Assembly (NCBI GenBank): GCA_026708645.1
Contig: JAPOUM010000017.1
Coordinates: forward strand, 100,676-164,675
Length of the DNA stretch: 64,000 bases
From: Acidimicrobiaceae bacterium
Lineage (GTDB): Bacteria > Actinomycetota > Acidimicrobiia > Acidimicrobiales > Aldehydirespiratoraceae
Direction: 5' to 3'
The position numbers were made by a program, and so were the translations under genes. Below are positions 52,944 to 61,822 of the stretch, in pieces. Positions within the stretch are counted from its first letter, which is position 1; every line of letters starts with the position of its first letter. The notes under the pieces are model-generated. The model searched no databases, was not told the origin of the DNA, and worked only from the letters and a program-made list of their open reading frames with translations.

Positions 52944-55748
52944 ATGCCCCGCAGGAATAGCCGGCCCGAGCCGCCTCCGCCGCCGCCCTCGCCGGCCGGC
53001 GCCTTGGGGGGCGCGTCCCGAGCCTCTGAGCAGCCCGCCGTCGGCAATGGCGCACGGTCGGGCAAGGCCCGCCGTAGCACGGATAGCGGCGGCAGCGGCG
53101 GCGGCAGAAACGACAGAAAAGCGAGGCGAGCGTCGCGGCGAGGCTCGAACGCGGTTCGTTCGGTGCTTCGCCGGCACCGCCGCGACATTTACGGTCTGGC
53201 GGCGATCGTGGCTGCGCTGCTGGTGGCCGGAAGCGTCTGGTTCGGGGCTTCCGGTCCTGTCGGCGAGCAGGTCGACCGCGTCCTTGCGGCATGTTTCGGT
53301 CTGGTGCGCATGGCTATTCCGGTCGGTTTGGCCGTGATCGGCGCGGCGGCTCTGGGCGCCCGGCGCCGACGGGCGATCCGAGCTGCTGACGACCCCGCTG
53401 CTGACGACCCCTCCGCTGACGGCCACCCCGAGCGACGAGCCCCGCGGGTTGACGCCGACGCCGAGCGCGTCGACCCTCTCGCCAGGGTGCTGCTGGGCGG
53501 AATGCTGCTGCTGGTGTCGTCCACCGGTCTGCTCCATCTGGCGGCCGGGCGCCCCGGGCTGTCCGACGGCGTCGAGGAGCTCGGCGATGCCGGCGGCGCG
53601 CTGGGAGTGGCGGTCGGGGGCGCACTGCACGCTTGGACCGCGCTCTGGGGCTCGCTGTTGCTGCTGGTGTTCGCCGGCTTGCTCGGGACGATCTTCGTCA
53701 CTCAGATCTCAGCTTCGACCGCAGCGGCTCGTCTGGCGGTCGTGCTGAAGTGGCTCTGGCGGCTGCTGCGCGCCGGCGTGATGCGTCTCTTCAGCGACAT
53801 CTCCGAACCCCAGGGCAGAGAACCGACAACTCACGAGCCCGGCTCTGAAGCGCTCGCAGACGGCGCCTTCGCCGCAGCCGAATCAGCCGAATCAGCCGGG
53901 GCAGCCGAAGCAGTCGAGTCAGCCGGGGCAGTCGAAGCAGTCTCGGACCGCGACTCTGTGGAGGCGTCGCAGGCCGCGGCCGGGCGACCGGGCGCCGCCT
54001 CCGGTCGATCCAAAGCAGCCCAAGAGCGGAAATCCCGCCGACGGCAGTCGAAATGGAAGCTTCCAAGCATGGAACTGCTGGCGGCGACGCCCTCACGCGC
54101 GGTCGACAAAGAAGAAGTGGCCGAACGCGGCCGGCTGCTGCAGTCCACGCTCGAGCGCTTCGACGTGCCCACCCGTCTGCTTGAGCCGGTGGTGGGCCCG
54201 ACCGTCACACGTTTCGTGCTGGAACTCGGCGAGGGGGTCAGGGTCTCCAAGCTGGAGAGCCTCCGCAAAGACATCGCCTTGGCCATGGCCTCGCCCGACA
54301 TCCGCATCCTGGCGCCCATCCCCGGCCGCCGGGCGATCGGCGTGGAGGTCCCCAACCTGGACCGTCAGGTCGTGCGTCTCGGAGACGTGCTGCGCTCGCC
54401 CGAGGCGGCCGCTGCGGAGCATCCGCTGGAGGCGGCCATAGGCCGCGACATCAACGGCGCGTCTGTGCTGTTGAACCTGGCGACCACTCCGCATCTCTTG
54501 ATCGCGGGCGCCACCGGCGCCGGCAAGTCCTCGTGCCTCAACTCGTTGATCACCTCGGTGCTGATGCGCACCACCCCTGACGAGGTGCGACTGATACTCG
54601 TGGATCCCAAACGGGTCGAGATGGGCCAGTACGCGCGTGTGCCCCATCTGCTGACGGCGCCCGTCACCGACCCTCGCAAAGCAGCCAACGCGCTGAGCTG
54701 GGCCGTCACCGAGATGGAGCGGCGCTACGACCTGCTCTCCAAGACGGGCTTCCGCGACATCACCGGATACAACGCCGCCGTCGAGTCCGGCGCCCTCAAG
54801 CCCGAAGCGCAGATCCTCGCTGCCGGCGCCGCGCCGCCCAGCGAGGAGATGAACGAAACCGTGGCCGATCTGGGCGGTTTCCTCCCAGGATCCGACGAAG
54901 CGCCGCCGAACTGCTTGGCCCTGCGATTCGTGCTGGTGGTGGTCGACGAGCTCGCCGACTTGATGATGGTGGCCGCGCGCGACGTGGAAGAGTCCATCGC
55001 CCGCATCGCCCAGATGGCGCGAGCGGTCGGCATCCATCTGGTGATCGCCACTCAGCGCCCTTCGGTCAACGTCATCACCGGGGTGATCAAGGCCAACATC
55101 CCTGCCAGGCTGGCTTTCGCGGTGTCGAGCCTGACCGACTCGCGGGTGATACTCGACCAGGCTGGCGCCGAGCGGCTCGTCGGCCAGGGCGACATGCTCC
55201 TTCTGGGCCCGTCGTCGTCGACGCCGCACCGCATCCAGGGATGCTGGGTCACCGAGAAAGAGGTGCGCTCCGTGGTGTCGCACTGGGTGGAGCAAGAGCC
55301 TGACTTCAGGGATGACCCGTCCGTCTCCAACGACGATCCCGCAGACGCGCAAGCCGTCCCGCGCACCGCAGCGCCGGCCACGCCGGGTCTTGCGGGCGCT
55401 TCGGGCGTGTCGGGCGTGTCGGCCACGCCGGGTCTTGCGGGCGCTTCGGGCGCTTCGGCCACGCCGGGCGTGTCGGGCGTGTCGAGGGACATCACCGACC
55501 CTCCGCCGTCTTCGAGAGACAAGCGAGACGACGGCGACGAGCTGCTCGATCAGGCGATGGACCTGGTGGTGGAGACGCAGCTCGGCTCCACCTCGATGCT
55601 GCAGCGCAGGCTGCAGGTCGGTTTCGCCAGAGCGGGGCGCATCATGGACCAACTCGAGCAGCGCGGCGTCGTGGGGCCGTCCACCGGCTCGAAGGCACGC
55701 GAAGTCCTCATCACCGCGGAAGACCTCCAGAAGCTACGCGCCGGCTAG
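52944..55748 (+). CDS. ftsK: DNA translocase FtsK/SpoIIIE
   Basis: 934 residues. Pumps chromosome DNA at division. N-terminus: basic Pro/Gly-rich region, four membrane helices (about 75-270), a repeat-rich linker (ESAESAGAAEAVESAGAVEAVS), then the motor: Walker A AGATGAGKSSCLNSL, Walker B region LVVVDELADLMM, IATQRPSVNVITGVIKANIPAR. The C-terminal gamma winged-helix is intact (LLDQAMDLVVETQLGSTSMLQRRLQVGFARAGRIMDQLEQRGVVGP). Between them is a repeated TPGLAGASGVSGVS stretch. I choose the ATG at 52944; an upstream GTG adds 11 residues. Confidence 0.95.
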   Translation: MPRRNSRPEPPPPPPSPAGALGGASRASEQPAVGNGARSGKARRSTDSGGSGGGRNDRKARRASRRGSNAVRSVLRRHRRDIYGLAAIVAALLVAGSVWFGASGPVGEQVDRVLAACFGLVRMAIPVGLAVIGAAALGARRRRAIRAADDPAADDPSADGHPERRAPRVDADAERVDPLARVLLGGMLLLVSSTGLLHLAAGRPGLSDGVEELGDAGGALGVAVGGALHAWTALWGSLLLLVFAGLLGTIFVTQISASTAAARLAVVLKWLWRLLRAGVMRLFSDISEPQGREPTTHEPGSEALADGAFAAAESAESAGAAEAVESAGAVEAVSDRDSVEASQAAAGRPGAASGRSKAAQERKSRRRQSKWKLPSMELLAATPSRAVDKEEVAERGRLLQSTLERFDVPTRLLEPVVGPTVTRFVLELGEGVRVSKLESLRKDIALAMASPDIRILAPIPGRRAIGVEVPNLDRQVVRLGDVLRSPEAAAAEHPLEAAIGRDINGASVLLNLATTPHLLIAGATGAGKSSCLNSLITSVLMRTTPDEVRLILVDPKRVEMGQYARVPHLLTAPVTDPRKAANALSWAVTEMERRYDLLSKTGFRDITGYNAAVESGALKPEAQILAAGAAPPSEEMNETVADLGGFLPGSDEAPPNCLALRFVLVVVDELADLMMVAARDVEESIARIAQMARAVGIHLVIATQRPSVNVITGVIKANIPARLAFAVSSLTDSRVILDQAGAERLVGQGDMLLLGPSSSTPHRIQGCWVTEKEVRSVVSHWVEQEPDFRDDPSVSNDDPADAQAVPRTAAPATPGLAGASGVSGVSATPGLAGASGASATPGVSGVSRDITDPPPSSRDKRDDGDELLDQAMDLVVETQLGSTSMLQRRLQVGFARAGRIMDQLEQRGVVGPSTGSKAREVLITAEDLQKLRAG

Positions 55749-55780
55749 GCGTTAGGGCAGGCGTTCCCGAGGGTTTTGTG

Positions 55781-56803
55781 ATGCTGGTCGGTCTGGTTCT
55801 TTCGATAGTCGGACTGGTGGTGCTGTCGCTGGCGGCCGATCAGTTCGTGCGCGGCGCGGCTCGGCTCGCGGTCATCCTGCGGATCGCTCCGATAGTGGTG
55901 GGCGCCGTCGTCGTGGGCTTCGGCACCAGCGCGCCCGAGCTGCTGGTGTCCGCGCTGGCCGCGGTCAACGGTCGTCTGGACATCGGCGTCGGCAACATCG
56001 TCGGCTCCAACGTGGCCAACATCTCGCTGGTGCTGGGCACGGCGTCGTTCGTGGCCGTGGTTCCGGTGAGTTCGTCGGTGGTGCGACGCGACGCCGCCGT
56101 GTCGGTGGCGGCGGTCGGCTTGTTCGCCCTGCTGGTGCAGCGCGATCTCACCCGCCTCGAAGGGGCTCTGCTGCTTTTGGCGCTGGGCGCCTGGTTCGTG
56201 CTGGTGCTGCGCGGCTCGCGTGCCGCCAAGAGCGCTTCGTCGGGCGCTGCGGCCGACGCCGACGCCGGCACTGACAGCGACGACGACGCTGGAGGCGAGG
56301 GCCACGACGGCGCCGGTCTAGCGGAACTGGAAGAACTGGTAGGCGAGTCGGCGCCGTCTCTGGGGCTCGAGACGGCGCGCACGCTGGTGTCGCTGGCTTT
56401 GGTGGCGGGTTCGGCCTACATCTTGGTGGAGGGCGCCGAACGAGTGGCCGAGGCGCTCGACCTTTCGGGGGGCTTCGTCGGCTACACGATGGTGGCGGTG
56501 GGCACCTCGGCGCCCGAACTGGTGACCGCCGTCGCAGCGGCCCGTCAGCGCCAGACCGAGCTGCTGGTGGGCAACCTTCTGGGCAGCAACGTCTTCAACT
56601 CGCTGGCCGTGGGCGGCGTGATCGCTCTGGTGGGACCGGGACCGGTGGGAGATGTCGCGGTTCAGACCCTCGGAGCTGGGATGATGGTCGTGATCTGCGT
56701 CACCAGCTGGGCGGACATGGCCATCGGTCATCGGGTCAGCCGCGGCGACGGTGTGGTGCTGCTGGCTCTGTGGCTGGTGAGCATCGTCCTGCTGGCGGGT
56801 TGA
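55781..56803 (+). CDS. Na+/Ca2+ (K+-dependent-type) antiporter, CaCA family
   Basis: 340 residues with about ten membrane helices in two halves. Both halves contain the CaCA signature: GFGTSAPELLVSALAA...GNIVGSNVANISLVLG and AVGTSAPELVTAVAAARQ...GNLLGSNVFNSLAVGG. These catalyse exchange of Ca2+ (or another divalent cation) for Na+/H+. A 50-residue acidic Asp/Ala loop joins the halves (SAASSGAAADADAGTDSDDD region). The gene starts 32 bases after ftsK. Substrate is inferred from the family only. Confidence 0.92.
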   Translation: MLVGLVLSIVGLVVLSLAADQFVRGAARLAVILRIAPIVVGAVVVGFGTSAPELLVSALAAVNGRLDIGVGNIVGSNVANISLVLGTASFVAVVPVSSSVVRRDAAVSVAAVGLFALLVQRDLTRLEGALLLLALGAWFVLVLRGSRAAKSASSGAAADADAGTDSDDDAGGEGHDGAGLAELEELVGESAPSLGLETARTLVSLALVAGSAYILVEGAERVAEALDLSGGFVGYTMVAVGTSAPELVTAVAAARQRQTELLVGNLLGSNVFNSLAVGGVIALVGPGPVGDVAVQTLGAGMMVVICVTSWADMAIGHRVSRGDGVVLLALWLVSIVLLAG

Positions 56804-56824
56804 CGAACTGACAGGCTGACGGGC

Positions 56825-58234
56825 ATGAAGCGACGCCGTCGGGTGCGAGCGAGGCGCGTCGTGTGTGGTCGGCGTGTCGTGGTCGGTGGTCGAATGTTGA
56901 GACGCGCTGGAGGTCGTCGGGCGGGCGCGTCGTGTGTGGTCGGCGTGTCGTGGTCGTCGGGGCTGCCGGTGATTCGCGCCGTCGGGGGCGTGTGTGGGCG
57001 CGTCGTGCGGGCCTGCCTCACAGGCGTGATCGTCGCGGTTCTGGCGGCAGGCTGTGGCACGGACTCAGACTCCGGGGGAGTGACTGCTCCGCCTGCGCCC
57101 GCCGTCACGACCCCGCCCGAACTCAGCGAGCCGCCGCCGAGTGCAGCCGCGCCAGAACCGCAGTCCGCCGCGACGACAAGTTCTGCCGCGACGACTAGTT
57201 CTGCCGCGACGAGTTCTGCAGCGACAAGCTCTCCCACGGCAAGAATTCCCACGGCCAGTTCTGCCGCTGTCAGCCCTCCCGCGACGAGTTCTCCTACGAC
57301 TAGTTCCGCCGCGACGGCCGACTCTTCCGCGACGACGACTCCGACGACGATTTCGGCCGCGGTGCCGAGTCTCACGGCGAGTTCTGCCGCGGCGCCGGTG
57401 GCTGCTGCGTCCACGGCGAGTGTCGCTGCTGTGACCTCACCGCTGGCGCCTGCGACCCTGTTCCCGGATTTAGGCGACCCGGCTAGGGGAGTGGCCCGCT
57501 GGACGGTCGAGATCGTCGAGAGCCGCCCGCACGACCCCGCCGCCTTCACCCAGGGCCTCGAGACGTCCGACGGGATCATCTACGAGAGCACCGGCTTGTT
57601 CGGGCGCTCCTCGCTGCGCACGGTCGACGGCGCCAGCGGCGAAGTCACAGCCCGGGCGGACCTCGACGCGGGGCTCTTCGGTGAGGGACTCACCATCGTG
57701 AACGACCGGATAATCCAGCTCACCTGGCTGTCCGGCAGAGCGCTGGTGTATGACCGGGCCACCCTCGACCTGTTGTTCGAGCACTCCTATCAGGGCGAAG
57801 GCTGGGGGTTGTGCGCTCTGGACGCTGGCTCGAACGAGAGCCTCCCGGGCCGGGTCTTGGTCATGTCCGACGGCTCCGACCGCCTGACTTTCAGAGATCC
57901 GGTGACCTTCGAAGCACTCTCCGCGGTCGCGGTCACCGCCACCGGCTACGAAGGCAGGCTCGACCATCTGAACGAGCTCGAGTGCGTCGAAGGACTGGTG
58001 ATAGCCAACGTCTGGCAGACCGACCGGCTGCTGGTGATCGACCCGTTCAGCGGTGCCGTGGCGGCCGTCATCGACGCTTCGCCGTTGCTCGACGACGTGC
58101 TCGAACACGCTGACGCTTCGAGCATCGACGTGCTCAACGGCGTGGCGCTGCATGAAGACGCCGGCATTCTTTGGATGACGGGCAAACTCTGGCCCAAGCT
58201 CTACGCGGTTCGCGTGGTAGAGGCGTCAAGATGA
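56825..58234 (+). CDS. Glutamine cyclotransferase (glutaminyl cyclase) lipoprotein
   Basis: 469 residues from the first ATG; the true start may be a GTG near 57002 or the ATG at 56894. A lipobox LAAGC gives the mature N-terminus at Cys77. Next, about 130 residues are Ala/Ser/Thr-rich repeats (SSAATTSSAATSSAATSS), then a beta-propeller glutamine cyclotransferase domain (DPAAFTQGLETSDGIIYESTGLFGRSSLR; GLTIVNDRIIQLTW; LNELECVEGLVIANVWQTDRLLVID). Such enzymes form N-terminal pyroglutamate. It would be anchored outside the membrane. The first 50 residues are strongly basic and may not be translated. Confidence 0.88.
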   Translation: MKRRRRVRARRVVCGRRVVVGGRMLRRAGGRRAGASCVVGVSWSSGLPVIRAVGGVCGRVVRACLTGVIVAVLAAGCGTDSDSGGVTAPPAPAVTTPPELSEPPPSAAAPEPQSAATTSSAATTSSAATSSAATSSPTARIPTASSAAVSPPATSSPTTSSAATADSSATTTPTTISAAVPSLTASSAAAPVAAASTASVAAVTSPLAPATLFPDLGDPARGVARWTVEIVESRPHDPAAFTQGLETSDGIIYESTGLFGRSSLRTVDGASGEVTARADLDAGLFGEGLTIVNDRIIQLTWLSGRALVYDRATLDLLFEHSYQGEGWGLCALDAGSNESLPGRVLVMSDGSDRLTFRDPVTFEALSAVAVTATGYEGRLDHLNELECVEGLVIANVWQTDRLLVIDPFSGAVAAVIDASPLLDDVLEHADASSIDVLNGVALHEDAGILWMTGKLWPKLYAVRVVEASR

Positions 58235-58315
58235 GATCTAAACAAGATGAGATCTAAATGAGACCAAATGAGACTCGGTTGCTGCGGCGATGAGGCTGCG
58301 AATGAGGTTGCGTAA

Positions 58316-60346
58316 ATGAGACCGCGGCGCCAGGCTGCGCTTTCGCAGGCTGACGGTTCTGGGTCCCGCAGTTCCCAGGCCGACGGTTCTGGGTCCCGCA
58401 GTTCCCCGGCCGACGGTTCTGGGTCCCGCAGTTCCCCGGCTGGCGGTTCTGAGTCCCGCAGTTCCTCGGCTGGCGATTTTGAGGCCGACGGTGTTGGGTC
58501 CCGCGGTTCCTCGGTTGGCGGTTCTGAGGTTGGCGGTGTTGGGTCCCGCGGTTCCTCGGTTGGCGGTTCTGAGGTTGGCGGTGTTGAGTCCAGCGGTTCC
58601 GAGTCCAGCGGTGCTGAGTCCCGCGGTTCGGGGGCTGACGGTTCCCAGGCCGGCGGTTACTGGACTGGCAGTCCTGAGTCCCGCAGTTCCCAGGCCGACG
58701 GTGCTGAGTCCCGCGGTTCTCGGGCTGACGGTTCCCAAGCGCGGTCTTTCGTCCTGCACACGCTCGGATGCCCCAAGAACCAGGTCGATTCCGACAAGCT
58801 CGCCGGTCTGCTCGCCGCCGACGGTCTTTCGCAGGCCGGCGCCGACGAGCAGGCCGACCTGGTGATAGTCAACACTTGCGCCTTCGTGGAAGAGGCCCGT
58901 CAGGAGTCGATCGACACGATCCTGGCGCTGGCCGAAGCCAAGTCGCCCGAGGCCTCTCTGGTGGTGACCGGCTGCCTGGCGCAGCGCTACGGCGCCGAAC
59001 TGGCTGAAGCCATGCCCGAAATAGACCATGTCGCAGGTTTCGGTGCAGAGCTGACCAGCGAGCACGGCAGCCCCTCGACCCCGCATCACAGTCTCGCCGA
59101 GCACAGCCCCAGCGAGCACGGCAGCCCCTCGACCCCGCATCACAGTCCCAGCGAACACAGCCCCGTCGAGCACAGCCCCGCTGAGCGCAGCCTCGCCGAG
59201 CACGGCCTCGCCGAGCGCGGTCCCGTCGGGCACGGCCTCGCCGAGCGCGGTCCCGTCGGGCACGGCCTCGCCGAACACAGTCCCAGCGAGCACGGCCCCA
59301 GTGGGCACGGCAGCCCCTCGACCCTGCATCACAGTCCCAGCGAACACAGTCCCAGCGGGCACGGCAGCCGCCCGATGCCGGTGCGAATCGGCCGCAGCCG
59401 CAAGCGCCCCGCGCTTGCAGCCCAGTCGTCACAGCAGGTTCCCGACTTCGATCTGTTGAACCTGCCGCGGCCTTCGTCGCCGCGCCCGTGGGCTTACGTG
59501 AAGATCGCCGAGGGCTGCGACCGGGCCTGCGGCTTCTGCGCCATCCCCAGCTTCCGGGGCCCGCAGCGCAGCCGCAGCATGACGCAGATACTCGACGAGG
59601 TCGAGCAACTCGAAGCAGCCGAGATAGTGCTGGTGGCGCAAGACTTGGCCGCCTACGGACGCGATCAGGGCCGGGGCGAGCGGCGCATCGTGACGCTCGT
59701 CGAAGCGGTGTCGCAGCGAGTGCCGCGCACCCGGCTGCTCTACTTGTATCCGTCGGATCTGAATGACGCCCTGATCGAAGCCGTCTGTGCCACCGGAGTG
59801 CCGTACTTCGACCTGTCGCTTCAGCATGTGTCGGCGCCGCTGCTGCGAAGAATGCGCCGCTGGGGCGACGGCGAGCGCTTCCTGGCCAGGATCGAAGCCA
59901 TCCGCCGTCGTGAGCCCGACGCGGCCTTCCGCTCCAACTTCATCGTCGGCTACCCCGGCGAGACTGAGGCCGACCACGATCGGCTGCTGCAATTCGTGGA
60001 GCAGGCCCAGCTCGACTGGTGCGGCTTCTTCGCCTACTCCGAAGAGGAGGGCACCCACTCCGCCGTCCTCGACGGCAAGGTCGACCCGGCGTTGCGAACG
60101 CAGCGCCTCGCCGAGCTGACAGAGCTGCAGGACGCCATCACCGCCCGGCGCCGCGACCTGCTGATCGGTCGCAGCGTCGAAGTCTTGGTGGACTCACCGG
60201 GCGTGGGCCGCACCCATCGTGAAGCTCCCGAGATCGACGGCGTAGTGCATCTGCCGGCCGAGCTGACAGTTGGCGGCTTCGCGCGCTTGACTGTGACCGC
60301 GGCGCACGGCTGCGACCTGGAGGCTGCTAGCGTCGCGACGCCATGA
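58316..60346 (+). CDS. rimO: Ribosomal protein S12 methylthiotransferase RimO with two repeat insertions
   Basis: 676 residues; the family is about 440. RimO adds a methylthio group to an aspartate of S12. MTTase domain: VLHTLGCPKNQVDSD (first Cys near residue 150), NTCAFVEEAR, TGCLAQRYG; radical-SAM CxxxCxxC: CDRACGFC; SFRGPQRSR; VSAPLLRRMRR; TRAM domain at the end. Residues 1-142 are a tandem Gly/Ser repeat (GSGSRSSxAD), and about 247-350, between the MTTase and SAM domains, is a Glu/His/Ser/Pro repeat (SPSEHGPSGHGS). No ATG/GTG is available after the first repeat, so it must be translated. The stop overlaps the start of pgsA. Confidence 0.95.
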   Translation: MRPRRQAALSQADGSGSRSSQADGSGSRSSPADGSGSRSSPAGGSESRSSSAGDFEADGVGSRGSSVGGSEVGGVGSRGSSVGGSEVGGVESSGSESSGAESRGSGADGSQAGGYWTGSPESRSSQADGAESRGSRADGSQARSFVLHTLGCPKNQVDSDKLAGLLAADGLSQAGADEQADLVIVNTCAFVEEARQESIDTILALAEAKSPEASLVVTGCLAQRYGAELAEAMPEIDHVAGFGAELTSEHGSPSTPHHSLAEHSPSEHGSPSTPHHSPSEHSPVEHSPAERSLAEHGLAERGPVGHGLAERGPVGHGLAEHSPSEHGPSGHGSPSTLHHSPSEHSPSGHGSRPMPVRIGRSRKRPALAAQSSQQVPDFDLLNLPRPSSPRPWAYVKIAEGCDRACGFCAIPSFRGPQRSRSMTQILDEVEQLEAAEIVLVAQDLAAYGRDQGRGERRIVTLVEAVSQRVPRTRLLYLYPSDLNDALIEAVCATGVPYFDLSLQHVSAPLLRRMRRWGDGERFLARIEAIRRREPDAAFRSNFIVGYPGETEADHDRLLQFVEQAQLDWCGFFAYSEEEGTHSAVLDGKVDPALRTQRLAELTELQDAITARRRDLLIGRSVEVLVDSPGVGRTHREAPEIDGVVHLPAELTVGGFARLTVTAAHGCDLEAASVATP

Positions 60347-60978
60347 GTGCTTCAAGCGAGGCGGCTTCACGAGCGGGATCAGCGCAGGAAGGCTCGCGTG
60401 ACGCTCCGTCGCAGGCCAGCCTGCTGCATCCCGCCAATCTGTTGACCTTGGCGCGGCTGCTGTTCGCTCCGCTGCTGTTTTTGTTGATCCTGCAGGCGGA
60501 CTCCACCCGCGGCGCCTCCTGGGCGGCTTTCGGCTTGGGCGTGGCTCTGGCCGGCACCGACTTCTTCGACGGACGGGTGGCTCGCCGAGCCGGCGTCACC
60601 AGCCGCGGCGGCGCCTTCCTCGATCCGCTGGCCGACAAGGTGGTGGTGCTCGGCGCCGCCTACTGCCTGGTGGCAGTGGAGCGCTACTGGTGGGTGCCGG
60701 TGACCCTCCTGGCTTTCCGCGAGCTGGGGATCACCGCCTGGCGAGCGCGTTGGGCCGGCGAGGGGGTGTCGATCCCGGCTCGGCGCTCAGCCAAATACAA
60801 GACCTTCGTGCAGGGCGTGGCGCTGGCCATGGCGGTGCTGCCCACCCTGCAGGACGCGGACCCGCTTGTGACGGCCGCGCTGTGGGTGGCGGTGGTTTTC
60901 ACCGCGGTCACCGGGCTGCAGTACCTGCTCGACGGACGCAGCGCGAGAGCGCGGGCGCGTTCCGGTGACGATGCATGA
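60343..60978 (+). CDS. pgsA: CDP-diacylglycerol-glycerol-3-phosphate phosphatidyltransferase
   Basis: 211 residues with four or five membrane helices. Makes phosphatidylglycerol phosphate. The CDP-alcohol motif is complete: Asp-Gly-x2-Ala-Arg-x8-Gly-x3-Asp-x3-Asp as DGRVARRAGVTSRGGAFLDP then LAD. ATG overlaps the rimO stop by four bases (ATGA). The last bases (GACGATGCATGAGCGG) are the founder of the following tandem repeat. Order rimO-pgsA-cinA is typical of actinobacteria. Confidence 0.94.
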   Translation: MSASSEAASRAGSAQEGSRDAPSQASLLHPANLLTLARLLFAPLLFLLILQADSTRGASWAAFGLGVALAGTDFFDGRVARRAGVTSRGGAFLDPLADKVVVLGAAYCLVAVERYWWVPVTLLAFRELGITAWRARWAGEGVSIPARRSAKYKTFVQGVALAMAVLPTLQDADPLVTAALWVAVVFTAVTGLQYLLDGRSARARARSGDDA

Positions 60979-61500
60979 GCGGCCCGCCCTCGCTCCTGCC
61001 CCTGCTCTCGCTCTCGCTTTCGTTGTGCTGTCTGGCCGCTGGATCGCGCTGTCGGTCGAGGAGCTGGTCGTTCCCGATCTCGGCCTAGATCGATGATCTG
61101 CGCGATCTTGCGGCGCTGCTTGCGGGTGGTGACGATGTATGAGCGGCCCGCTTTTGCTTTCGTTGTGCTGTCTGGCCGCTGGATCGTGCTGTCGGTCGAG
61201 GAGCTGGTCGTTCCCGATCTCGGCCTAGATCGATGATCTGCGCGATCTTGCGGCGCTGCTTGCGGGTGGTGACGATGTATGAGCGGCCCGCTTTTGCTTT
61301 CGTTGTGCTGTCTGGCCGCTGGATCGTGCTGTCGGTCGAGGAGCTGGTCGTTCCCGATCTCGGCCTAGATCGATGATCTGCGCGATCTTGCGGCGCTGCT
61401 TGCGGGTGGTGACGATGTATGAGCGGCCCGCTTTTGCTTTCGTTGTGCTGTCTGGCCGCTGGATCGCGCTGTCGGTCGAGGAGCTGCTCGTTCCCGTCCC
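60977..61500. repeat. Tandem array of a 140-bp repeat
   Basis: Units begin GAGCGGCCCG at 60977 (diverged, 164 bases), 61141, 61281 and 61421 (partial); two central units are 140 bp and nearly identical. Each unit includes GTCGAGGAGCTGGTCGTTCC and ends CGACGATG-TATG. The first unit starts at the end of pgsA, so the array probably arose by duplication of this gene's 3' flank. The rest of the gap to cinA (61500-61822) has no convincing gene. Confidence 0.93.
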
Positions 61501-61822
61501 CGATCTCGGCCTCGCTCTGCCGCTGCCGGGCGCGCTGTGCCGCTGTCTGCTGTGGTGTCGCGGCCGGCCACGGCTCGCGCCGACGCCGGGCCGCGGGTCG
61601 CTCGTCCCGACGTGTTGTTGCAGTGGTGGCGGGGTTGGTGGCGGGGCTGCGGGACTGCGTTTGATCGGGCAGTAGTGTGCCGCCTATGTGCCGTCAATGT
61701 GTCGTTGTCGGACGCGCTGTATCGCTGTGCCGCTGCCCGACAAGCGCTGTCTGGAAGCGCTGTCAGGAAGCTCTGCCGGCTGCGGCGATGGCGCATAGCA
61801 GCGTGATCTCGGAGGTAGTGCT

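Noticed and set aside
60977..61500. CRISPR array
   Set aside because: The 140-bp units are nearly identical throughout with no constant repeat plus unique spacers, and no cas gene is near.
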